39,928 bases of DNA, from positions 1-39,928 of the forward strand of contig JAJZBI010000032.1 of the NCBI GenBank assembly GCA_021798985.1, read 5' to 3'. Of the stretch, positions 34,894 through 39,928 are shown in pieces; within the stretch, counting starts at the first letter, position 1, and each line of letters opens with the position of its first letter. The translations under genes and the position numbers were made by a program. The notes below the pieces were generated by a model that saw only the letters and a list, made by a program, of their open reading frames with translations, was not told where the DNA came from and did no database searches. Source of the stretch: Actinomycetes bacterium. GTDB taxonomy: Bacteria; Actinomycetota; Acidimicrobiia; Acidimicrobiales; Bog-793.

Positions 34894-35670
34894 ATGGGCA
34901 TTCTCGAGGGCAAGAAACTCCTGATCACGGGGGTTCTCACCGACGACTCACTCGCCTTTGGCGCCGCGCGGCTCGCCCAAGAGGAAGGGGCGGAGGTGCT
35001 GTTGACCGGCTTTGGCCGGGGACGCTCGCTGACCGAGCGCAGCGCGCGGCGGTTGCCGCGACCGGCCGAGGTCCTCGAGCTCGACGTCACCCAGCCCGAC
35101 CAGCTCGAGACCGCCCGCGGGGAGGTCACCGAGCGCTTTGGGCGACTCGACGGCCTGCTCCATTCCATCGGCTTCGCCCCAAAGAGCTGTCTCGGCCAGG
35201 GCATGCTCGAGGCGGGCTGGCAGGACGTCTCGACGATGCTTGAGGTCTCCGCCTATTCGCTCAAGGCGCTCGTGGCCGCGATGTTGCCGCTGTTATCAGT
35301 GAGCGGGTCGGCCTCGGTCGTCGGCCTCGACTTCGACGCCGCGGTCGCCTGGCCGGGATATGACTGGATGGGCGTGGCGAAGGCGGCCTATGAGTCTCTC
35401 GCTCGCTACCTCGCCCGCGACCTCGGGCCGAACAGGATCCGAGTGAACCTCGTCGCCGCTGGTCCCGTGAAGACCGTGGCGGCGCGATCGATTCCGGGCT
35501 TTGCGCGCTTCGAAGAGGTCTGGGACCCGCGAGCTCCCCTCGGATGGGACCTCGTCGACGCCGACGGAGCGGTCGCCAAGGCCTGCGTTGCGTTGCTGTC
35601 GGACTACTTCCCGCGGACCACGGGTGAGATCATCCACGTCGACGGCGGCTTCCACGCCGTCGGAGCTTGA
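34894..35670 (+). CDS. fabI: enoyl-[acyl-carrier-protein] reductase (NADH), InhA-like
   Basis: This is a short-chain dehydrogenase that performs the last reduction of fatty-acid elongation. The alignment with the mycobacterial InhA type is close: MGILEGKKLLITGVLTDDSL at the NAD site, VLELDVTQPDQL, LLHSIGFAP, the catalytic Tyr-x6-Lys in YDWMGVAKAA, NLVAAGPVKTVAA, and TTGEIIHVDGGFH. The 258 residues are slightly shorter than InhA because the substrate-loop region is trimmed. The ATG at 34894 has a GGGAGGGGAG tract upstream. tRNA-Cys follows 63 bases later. Confidence 0.93.
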   Translation: MGILEGKKLLITGVLTDDSLAFGAARLAQEEGAEVLLTGFGRGRSLTERSARRLPRPAEVLELDVTQPDQLETARGEVTERFGRLDGLLHSIGFAPKSCLGQGMLEAGWQDVSTMLEVSAYSLKALVAAMLPLLSVSGSASVVGLDFDAAVAWPGYDWMGVAKAAYESLARYLARDLGPNRIRVNLVAAGPVKTVAARSIPGFARFEEVWDPRAPLGWDLVDADGAVAKACVALLSDYFPRTTGEIIHVDGGFHAVGA

Positions 35671-35733
35671 CGCCGCCAGCCCGGACAGGACAAGCGCGTC
35701 GCCGAGCCATGCCGGGGTAGGGTTAGGTCTCCC

Positions 35734-35808
35734 GGCGGCGTGGCCGAGTGGCTTAGGCAAGGGCCTGCAAAGCCCTGTACACCGGTTCGATTCCGGTCGC
35801 CGCCTCCA
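35734..35808 (+). tRNA. tRNA-Cys (anticodon GCA)
   Basis: A complete cloverleaf is visible. The acceptor stem is GGCGGCG (35734-35740) with CGCCGCC (35798-35804), T is the discriminator base, and CCA is encoded at 35806-35808. The D-arm has GCC/GGC, the anticodon loop is CTGCAAA (anticodon GCA, Cys) in a 5-bp stem, and the T-loop is GGTTCGATTCC. Its 3' half is part of a 58-base sequence repeated at 37883, marking it as an integration site. Confidence 0.97.
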
Positions 35809-35822
35809 GGAATTCTCGCAGT
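35765..35822 (+). repeat. attL-like repeat within tRNA-Cys 3' half
   Basis: These 58 bases run from the anticodon loop of tRNA-Cys through CCA to 14 bases beyond it (ending TTCTCGCAGT) and match 37883-37940 at 54 of 58 positions. Integrases of the tyrosine family commonly use such tRNA 3'-end sequences as attachment sites, so this is read as the left attachment site of an element lying to the right. Confidence 0.8.
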
Positions 35823-35963
35823 TGCGGGTCATGCGTGCCTGCCGGTTCTGGCCCGGCGCAAGGCGGAGTCGCTTATCGTGCTCGCGCCCGGTGGCGGACG
35901 CCCGGCCGTAAGGGCCAGGACTGCCCGACCCGAGGCGGGCGCCCACCTTGGGTCCGACGGCCG

Positions 35964-36359
35964 TCAGGGGGCCACGGTCTGCAGGCTTCGCTTGACGGCA
36001 GCGTTCCAGAGCGCCTCATCAAGGGAGGCAAGGCGTCCGCCGACATGTTCGGCGGCGAGCAGGACACAGCAGTCGGACACCTTCAGACCCGCCTGCGAAC
36101 GCAAGAGCGCCAGTTTGACCGCCGTATCGTCCAGAAATGGGAGCTCCTCGACCTCCAGCTCCCGCAGAGTGAGGCGGGCCTCATCCAGCCGATCATCTCG
36201 GGCGGGCACGACGAGCACTTCGGCAAGCGTCAGCGGGTTGGCGCCGAAGTCATCGTCGATCTCTCGTGCCAGCAGGGCCTCTGCGGCTTCGTGGTGTTCG
36301 TCTTCACCTTCGAGGTACGCGATGAGCACGCTGGCGTCCAGCACGATCATGCCGGCCAT
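35964..36359 (-). CDS. PIN-domain toxin (VapC-like)
   Basis: This is a type II toxin ribonuclease of the PIN family. The acidic metal-binding residues are in place: MIVLDASVLIAYL (first Asp), TLAEVLV (Glu), SDCCVLLAAE (Asp) and a C-terminal ASLDEAL. The 131 residues are typical. The ATG overlaps the last 13 bases of the upstream antitoxin gene, the usual coupling in such pairs. The RNA target cannot be predicted. Confidence 0.85.
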   Translation of the reverse strand: MAGMIVLDASVLIAYLEGEDEHHEAAEALLAREIDDDFGANPLTLAEVLVVPARDDRLDEARLTLRELEVEELPFLDDTAVKLALLRSQAGLKVSDCCVLLAAEHVGGRLASLDEALWNAAVKRSLQTVAP

Positions 36360-36625
36360 TCCTCTCGCGTCTGCTGCAGGTAGTGGGGCCCGTACGAACC
36401 GCTAAACGCGCCGCTGTCTCGGCGGAGTGCTGCGAGCCGGCGCTGATGCCGCTCATCATGGGCGTGTCGAGCAGAGCGGGAGCCCTCCAAAGCCAGCTGT
36501 ACCAACAGCTGGCTCCGGCTGAGATCTGGCCATTGCTTCGCCGCCGCGTCCAACGCAGCAGCGAGATCATCGGTCTCGGTCACAAAGTGCCGTGGGCGGG
36601 TCGTCAGCATCCTCCGGTGTAGCAC
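36347..36625 (-). CDS. antitoxin paired with the VapC-like toxin
   Basis: The 87-92 residue protein is helical and charged, with an N-terminal TTRPRHFVTETDDLAAALDAAA, a SRSQLLVQLALEGSRSA helix that resembles a ribbon-helix-helix DNA-binding region, and an extended tail (SGAFSGSYGPHYLQQTREEW) likely to thread into the toxin. Two starts are possible: GTG at 36625, probably leaderless, or ATG at 36610, where GGAGG abuts the codon and is too close to be useful. It overlaps the toxin start by 13 bases. Confidence 0.7.
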   Translation of the reverse strand: MLHRRMLTTRPRHFVTETDDLAAALDAAAKQWPDLSRSQLLVQLALEGSRSARHAHDERHQRRLAALRRDSGAFSGSYGPHYLQQTREEWPA

Positions 36626-36647
36626 GGCGAGGTGGAGGTACTACACC
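36616..36647. promoter_or_regulatory. inverted repeat at the vapB-like start, likely autoregulatory operator
   Basis: GGTGTAG (36616-36622) and CTACACC (36641-36647) are perfect inverted repeats with an 18-base spacer and flank the GTG at 36625. Toxin-antitoxin operons are normally repressed by their own complex at such sites, so an operator is a reasonable inference. Confidence 0.5.
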
Positions 36648-36895
36648 CATACGGCCTGGTCCTCCTGTCAGCGGGCCGAGCCAAACGGTGGCCATGTGCT
36701 CCCCGTCTGCCCGGTGCTGGCTCCGCCGACTCCGTGTGTGCTCTCAGCGGCGTTACGCGCCGCCGGACCGCAGATCACCGTCACCGGCAGGCGCCCGATC
36801 GACGATTATGGACAATGCCCTGGGCAAGGCCCGCTCCCCCTGACGACGATGGAGTAACGCCACGCAGCGCACTCGCCACCCGCCCCGAGGAGCGG
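36648..36895. other. spacer without recognisable gene inside the island
   Basis: Open frames exist on both strands, but none shows a plausible start, ribosome-binding site or recognisable domain. I looked here for a HicA partner of the HicB-like gene, which would be expected on the minus strand, and did not find one. Confidence 0.4.
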
Positions 36896-37120
36896 CTACT
36901 CGTCCACCGTCACCGTGAGCAGCCGAGGCATTCCGACCTCCTCGGACACCGGTTCGCCGTCAGCCTCGAGCCCGGCGACGTGCACTTCGATTGCCTCGGC
37001 CGCTCGCTCCCGGCACTCCGCGACCGTGCGGCCCTGGGTGAAGCACCCCCGGATCGCCGGGACACACACGACGTAGCCTCCGTCCTCGTCCGACATGACG
37101 ACCGCGGTGTAGGTCCGCAC
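36896..37120 (-). CDS. HicB-like antitoxin/partner, orphan
   Basis: The 74 residues match the HicB-type domain: TYTAVVMSDEDGGYVVCVPA, IRGCFTQGRTVAECRERAAEAI, and a VHVAGLEADGEPV end. GTG at 37120 has GGGAGGAG six bases upstream. HicA, the usual double-stranded-RNA-binding toxin partner, is not adjacent on either side. It lies 50 bases downstream of the ribbon-helix-helix antitoxin, on the same strand, and may be expressed with that pair. It could be a solitary UPF0150-type protein. Confidence 0.8.
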   Translation of the reverse strand: MRTYTAVVMSDEDGGYVVCVPAIRGCFTQGRTVAECRERAAEAIEVHVAGLEADGEPVSEEVGMPRLLTVTVDE

Positions 37121-37170
37121 GAAGTGCTCCTCCCTATCGCTGGACCCGGTGATGCCGCGTCGGGAGCCGC

Positions 37171-37446
37171 TCAGCTCGCCTGCAGGTACTGACGGACGGC
37201 GCGCCGGATCAACTCAGAGACGCTGACGCCCTCCTCGGATGCTCTCAAGATGAGCGCGCCCTTGAGCGCCGGATCGAGCCGCACCGACTCGACCGACGCG
37301 GGTGCGGCGCCCATCGACGGGCGACCGGCGCGCCGCTTGAGGATCTCCTCGACCTCGTAGCCGGCCTCCGCCTCGTCGGCCATGGCCTCGACCATCTCGT
37401 CGGTGATCGGCGTCCCGTCCTTCTTGTGACCGTGGTCCTTTGCCAT
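37171..37446 (-). CDS. ribbon-helix-helix (CopG-like) antitoxin
   Basis: The 91 residues have an acidic N-terminal half (TPITDEMVEAMADEAEAGYE, then EEILKRRAGRPSMG) and a C-terminal ribbon-helix-helix: SVRLDPALKGALILRASEEG followed by VSVSELIRRAVRQYL. The ATG at 37446 starts two bases after the stop of the small toxin-like gene, with AGGGGGA about five bases upstream. Toxin precedes antitoxin here, the reverse of the commonest order but known in BrnTA-like and other pairs. Confidence 0.8.
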   Translation of the reverse strand: MAKDHGHKKDGTPITDEMVEAMADEAEAGYEVEEILKRRAGRPSMGAAPASVESVRLDPALKGALILRASEEGVSVSELIRRAVRQYLQAS

Positions 37447-37448
37447 CG

Positions 37449-37688
37449 CTAGTCCCCTGGGAGCAATCGGCGGTACTTGGCGCGCATCGCCATCGCATGG
37501 ATCACCGCAGGGCCCTGCGGTCGGTCCATCACGACCACCTCCAAAAGGTTGCCGGCGCGGTCGGGGCCAATGACGAGCGAGCGGAGCGGATCTTGTCCGA
37601 CCTCCTCCACCGCCACCGCATGCGCGAGCGCGTGGACGACGTCGTCCGCCTCGACGCCGTGACGATGCGCGGACCAGAGCAGCTCCAC
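37449..37688 (-). CDS. small toxin-like protein (BrnT/DUF4258-like), partner of the CopG-like antitoxin
   Basis: The 79 residues read VELLWSAHRHGVEADDVVHA at the start, then SLVIGPDRAGNLLEVVVMD and VIHAMAMRAKYRRLLPGD. This alpha-beta-beta pattern with a GxD.xG..LEV hairpin and a C-terminal HAM..R..Y segment resembles small BrnT- or DUF4258-like toxins found next to ribbon-helix-helix antitoxins. GTG at 37688 lacks a ribosome-binding site; TTG at 37694 is possible, and a leaderless start is likely. An 11-base palindrome, ACGTACTACGT (37708-37698), lies just upstream as a candidate operator. Confidence 0.65.
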   Translation of the reverse strand: MELLWSAHRHGVEADDVVHALAHAVAVEEVGQDPLRSLVIGPDRAGNLLEVVVMDRPQGPAVIHAMAMRAKYRRLLPGD

Positions 37689-37741
37689 ACGCAAATAACG
37701 TAGTACGTAACGGCGCGGAAGCCGACGGTGCGACCGCGCTC

Positions 37742-37782
37742 GGTCCGTCGTGGCGCGCGTCCGCTGCGCGCCACGACGGACC
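37742..37782. repeat. strong 16-bp inverted repeat near the right end of the island
   Basis: Sixteen bases at 37742-37757 are exactly complementary to 37767-37782, with a nine-base loop that can add one more pair plus a wobble. The hairpin lies 54 bases upstream of the small toxin gene start and about 100 bases inside the right attachment-like repeat. It has no T-run. It may be a terminator-like insulator, a cruciform used in recombination, or an end of a small element. Confidence 0.7.
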
Positions 37783-37882
37783 ACGAGCGACCGCGACGTT
37801 CGCCCCCACGTCGCCCCATCGGCCAATTTCCGGGCCTGATAAAGTGCCTCTGAGCAGGGATTACTGACCACCGGTCGCCGCG

Positions 37883-37940
37883 CTGCAAAGCCCGGTACAC
37901 CAGTTCGATTCCGGTCGCCGCCTCCAGCACTTCTCGCAGT
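37883..37940 (+). repeat. attR-like repeat: duplicated 3' half of tRNA-Cys
   Basis: This matches 35765-35822 at 54 of 58 bases and covers the anticodon loop, T-arm, acceptor 3' strand and CCA of tRNA-Cys plus 14 bases beyond. The 5' half of a tRNA is not present upstream of it, so it is not a functional tRNA gene. Mismatches fall at positions 12, 20, 46 and 48 of the repeat. Confidence 0.85.
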
Positions 37941-38060
37941 AAAGTGGCTGTTCAGTGGCCATTTTTTTGGTCGGTCCACGACAGACCGGGAGTCACCGCT
38001 GGAACCCCTCAGTAACCCCTGTTTTGGACCCAGCGTGGGTCCCAGGCCAGCTGAGGAGAT

Positions 38061-38510
38061 GTGCCACAGATCGACAAGCGCGGGAAGCGCTACCGCGCCC
38101 GCTACTACGACCCCCTCGGGCGCCGGCACTCGAAGACGTTCGCCCGTTGCGCCCATGCGAGCGGTTCCTCTGGGAGCTGCGCGTCGAGATGGACCGGGGC
38201 CACTGGCTCGACCCGAAGGGCGCCGCGCTGACCGTGGCGGAGTGGTCCGAGGAGTTCCTCCGGCTCTCCCGGCGGCTGTCGCCGACGATCCAGGCACCCT
38301 ACCGCCGGGACCTTGACCGTTACGTGCTTCCTCGCCTACCGCATCGGGCGACTGCCGGCCGACGAGATCGAGAACTTCCTGATGGACGAGGTGGCGGCGG
38401 GGATCGCCCCGAGTTCGGTGCACCGCCACTACCGCGCGTTCCGGGGGATGCTCGAGGTGGCGGATGAGAAGGACAAGATCGTCGTGAAGCCGTGCAGCCG
38501 GATGAGACCG
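38061..38510 (+). pseudogene. truncated, frameshifted tyrosine integrase
   Basis: GTG at 38061, with GAGGAG four bases upstream, opens VPQIDKRGKRYRARYYDPLG and RRHSKTFA, an Arm-DNA-binding type N-terminus. After a frame change near 38155 the reading continues as ERFLWELRVEMDRGHWLDPK and LTVAEWSEEFLRLS, and YRRDLDRYVLPR. A second change near 38331 leads to IGRLPADEIENFL and SSVHRHYRAFRGMLEVA, the SAM-like core-binding domain. The catalytic domain with the Arg-His-Arg-Tyr residues is absent. It lies 121 bases from the tRNA-derived repeat, the normal place for an integrase, so it probably made or moved this island and has decayed. Confidence 0.8.
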
Positions 38511-38686
38511 CCGCGCTCCCCGTTTGGGAGATGGTGCTCGCGAGTGATCGAAGCGACGCCATGGGGCCCCGTTGCCGTCGGCGGAAGCCCGCCGCTGCGC
38601 TTTGAGCCTTCAAGTGCTTGTTGGTCGGGGACCTGACGGGCGTCGTTCGGCACTTTTTGTCCTACTTCCTGTGCTACCATCTGCGC
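38511..38686. promoter_or_regulatory. spacer with candidate promoter for the second antitoxin/PIN pair
   Basis: The first part continues the decayed integrase frame without recognisable content. Near its end, TACCAT (38675-38680) lies six bases before the GTG at 38687 and there is no ribosome-binding site, which fits a -10 element of a leaderless transcript. This is inferred from spacing only. Confidence 0.3.
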
Positions 38687-38947
38687 GTGGCTCAGCGTGA
38701 CAAGCGGTCCGTGTCGTTCCCGCCCGAGCTGGCCAAGGCGATCGACGAAGCAGCGGCCGCCTCGGGCAGTTCGTTCAGCGCGTGGATCGCCGAGACGGCC
38801 TCTCGCCGTCTGCGTCTGGAGGCCGGGCGACGAGGCGTTGTCGAGTGGGAGGCCGAGCACGAACCGCTGTCGGAGGCGGAGCTGGCCGAAGGGCTGGCTC
38901 GCGCTCGGGAGCTGCTGGGTCGCGCCCCCTCGCAGCGGTCTGCCTAG
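38687..38947 (+). CDS. antitoxin of a second VapBC-like pair
   Basis: The 86 residues begin VAQRDKRSVSFPPELAKAID, a ribbon-helix-helix strand and helix, continue with SGSSFSAWIAETASRRLRLE, and end in an acidic helical tail (EHEPLSEAELAEGLARAREL) that would bind the toxin. The GTG start lacks a ribosome-binding site and is probably leaderless. Its TAG stop overlaps the next GTG by one base (TAGTG), coupling it to the PIN toxin. Confidence 0.82.
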   Translation: MAQRDKRSVSFPPELAKAIDEAAAASGSSFSAWIAETASRRLRLEAGRRGVVEWEAEHEPLSEAELAEGLARARELLGRAPSQRSA

Positions 38948-39333
38948 TGCCCGGCGCCACCTACGACACCGGGGCCCTGATCGGCGCAGATCGCAATGAC
39001 CGTCGCATGTGGGCCCTTCATGCCGGCTTTATCGCCGAGGAGGTGGTGCCGACCGTGCCCGCGCCGGTGGTCGCCGAGGCGTGGCGGGGAGGTTCCCGGC
39101 AAGCGAGCCTGGCCCGCATGCTGGCCGGCTGCGAAGTCGAGACGATGACCGCCGAGCAGGCCCGCCAGGTCGGTGTACTTGCCGGCCGGGCCGATCACGA
39201 CGACGTCGTGGACGCAGCCGTCGTCGAAGGCGCAACCCGACGCAACGATGAGGTCATCGTCACCTCGAACGAGACCCACATGCGGAAGCTCCTCGACGCC
39301 ACAGGCAAGCGGATCCGCATCGAGGCCGTCTGA
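38947..39333 (+). CDS. PIN-domain toxin (VapC-like) of the second pair
   Basis: The 128-residue protein has the PIN pattern: ATYDTGALIGADRNDR with the first Asp, APVVAEAWRG with the conserved Glu, DHDDVVDAAVVEGATRR with the central Asp, and VIVTSNETHMRKLL near the C-terminus. It is predicted to be a Mg-dependent ribonuclease neutralised by the upstream antitoxin. The antitoxin stop and the GTG start overlap by one base. It is unlike the PIN protein at 35964 and is not a recent duplicate of it. Confidence 0.85.
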   Translation: MPGATYDTGALIGADRNDRRMWALHAGFIAEEVVPTVPAPVVAEAWRGGSRQASLARMLAGCEVETMTAEQARQVGVLAGRADHDDVVDAAVVEGATRRNDEVIVTSNETHMRKLLDATGKRIRIEAV

Positions 39334-39456
39334 CGATCTGCGCCGCCCGCATCGAAGCCCACGACGCTGGGGGCGCGAGCAGTACGCCGACTCGGCGCTG
39401 CTCGGCGATCACCGAGATCTGGAAGGTCCACCGTCGTTCGGTGCGCTGTGTCCTAC

Positions 39457-39468
39457 GAATCGTGATTC
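39457..39468. promoter_or_regulatory. palindromic operator candidate before the RHH/MazF pair
   Basis: GAATC-GT-GATTC is a perfect inverted repeat ending ten bases before the ATG at 39479. It overlaps TACGAAT (39454-39460), a plausible -10 element. A ribbon-helix-helix antitoxin would be expected to bind such a site and repress its own operon. Confidence 0.5.
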
Positions 39469-39478
39469 AATCGACACG

Positions 39479-39718
39479 ATGGCCAGAGCGATCTCCGTCA
39501 GGCTCGACGACGAAGCCGATAAAGCGCTGCGAACGCTCGAAGCCACCGGCCTCACGCAGTCCGAAGCCATTCGAACTGCCCTGCTCGGGGAGGTCCGCCA
39601 CCGCCGTCGCAGCCAGGAGCTGGTCGCGGAGGTGGCTGCCCTGGAGGCCGACGACGCAGATCGGGAGGAGATGCTGGCCGTCGCAGAGCTGATGAAAGCC
39701 CTTCGTGCTCCGAGGTGA
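39479..39718 (+). CDS. ribbon-helix-helix antitoxin of a MazF/PemK-type pair
   Basis: The 79 residues start MARAISVRLDDEADKALRTL, then ATGLTQSEAIRTALLGEV, giving the beta-strand and two helices of a ribbon-helix-helix fold. A charged coiled tail (RRRSQELVAEVAALEADDAD to MKALRAPR) probably wraps the toxin. The stop codon overlaps the start of the toxin gene by 14 bases. A decayed relative of residues ~14-77 is at 8872-9066. ATG has no strong ribosome-binding site. Confidence 0.85.
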   Translation: MARAISVRLDDEADKALRTLEATGLTQSEAIRTALLGEVRHRRRSQELVAEVAALEADDADREEMLAVAELMKALRAPR

Positions 39719-39928
39719 CGTCCACCGCTTCCGACTGCCCAAGGGTCTTGGCCACGAACAGCACGGCGACCGATTCGCTGTCGTGGTTCAAGCCGACGAG
39801 TTCCTGCCGAGGTCGGTCGTCATCGTTGCCCCGACGTCGCGAAGCGCTCGTCCAGCATCGTTCCGACCAGAGGCTGAGATCGCCGGCGAGACCACTCGCG
39901 TCCTGGTCGAGCAGATCGGTGCCGTCGA
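39705..39928 (+). CDS. MazF/PemK-like mRNA interferase toxin, cut by window end
   Basis: GTG at 39705 opens a frame that runs off the window after 74 codons. It reads VLRGDVHRFRLPKGLGHEQH, then GDRFAVVVQADEFLPRSVVI, then VAPTSRSARPASFRPEAEIA and RVLVEQIGAV. The RGDV start, GDR..VV.Q.D, S.R...FR.E and the V.EQIGAVD-like segment are hallmarks of MazF/PemK endoribonucleases. It overlaps the antitoxin by 14 bases. The decayed copy at 8602-8870 shows what the missing C-terminus probably looks like (DARRLDELAGHL to LLAVLGLR). Confidence 0.85.
   Translation, partial: MLRGDVHRFRLPKGLGHEQHGDRFAVVVQADEFLPRSVVIVAPTSRSARPASFRPEAEIAGETTRVLVEQIGAV

Larger units (their letters stand above)
35809..37940. 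mobile_element. 2.1-kb tRNA-Cys-integrated island with toxin-antitoxin cargo
   Basis: The interval between the intact tRNA-Cys and the second 58-base repeat contains only toxin-antitoxin type genes (35964-37688), all on the minus strand, plus empty spacers and hairpins. Housekeeping genes end at 35670. A degraded integrase lies just outside the right repeat (38061-38510), and more toxin-antitoxin genes follow, so this may be one of two tandem elements or one element with an internal duplicated site. The outer right end of a second element, if any, lies beyond the window. Confidence 0.6.

Noticed and set aside
36648-36895. Possible hicA gene downstream of hicB
   Set aside because: No frame on the minus strand shows the GSHH-type motif or a complete small protein of HicA type.
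36632-37192. 186-codon plus-strand frame over the HicB-like gene
   Set aside because: No domain or ribosome-binding site, and the minus-strand HicB-like gene explains the coding signal.
37883-37940. A second tRNA-Cys gene
   Set aside because: Only the 3' half is present; the sequence upstream lacks the 5' acceptor strand and a D-arm, so it is a recombination footprint.

Overview
The window is bacterial, very GC-rich chromosomal DNA with dense, mostly minus-strand operons. Several traits point to an actinobacterium: an InhA-like enoyl-ACP reductase, a BTAD (SARP-like) regulator, a DUF1844-type gene next to infC, likely leaderless starts, and an actinobacterial-style cytochrome c oxidase locus. 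I infer a deep-branching lineage such as Acidimicrobiia, but no marker here proves the class.

Layout. 1-1261: the tail of an unknown gene, a small hypothetical gene and a flavin reductase. 1274-7059 (minus): the translation block infC-rpmI-rplT-rRNA methyltransferase-pheS-pheT, with infC starting at a non-canonical ATC. 7244-8535 (plus): a DUF1844-type protein and a HAD phosphatase. 8536-9324: no intact gene, but the decayed remains of a toxin-antitoxin pair, now arranged head to head. 9325-11219 (minus): rpe, hisG and a divergent cold-shock-like gene. 11652-12491: an orphan ABC-type permease.

12498-24169 is a respiratory region. It holds a TlpA-like thioredoxin, heme O synthase (ctaB), a SCO1-like copper chaperone, two diverged CtaG-like proteins, a 38-residue membrane peptide, cox subunits III, I and II, a cupredoxin translationally coupled to subunit II, and a large membrane protein fused to a SCO-like domain that has lost its cysteines. 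Subunit I keeps all heme/CuB histidines but lacks the usual D-channel aspartate and K-channel lysine.

24290-33028 (minus) is a second translation block: rimP-nusA-ylxR-infB-rbfA-truB/ribF-def-fmt. truB and ribF are fused, and the RibF part has no recognisable riboflavin-kinase domain. fmt appears to start at CTG. 33305-35670 (plus) holds a BTAD regulator, a small disordered protein and an InhA-type enoyl reductase, followed by tRNA-Cys.

35765-39928 is an accessory region. The 3' half of tRNA-Cys plus flanking sequence (58 bp) is repeated with 4 mismatches 2118 bp downstream, as attL/attR-like repeats. The interval holds a VapBC-like pair, an orphan HicB-like protein, and a ribbon-helix-helix antitoxin with a small toxin-like partner. 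Beyond the second repeat lie a truncated, frameshifted tyrosine integrase, a second antitoxin/PIN pair and a ribbon-helix-helix/MazF-PemK pair cut by the window end. The last pair is the intact relative of the decayed pair at 8.6-9.1 kb.
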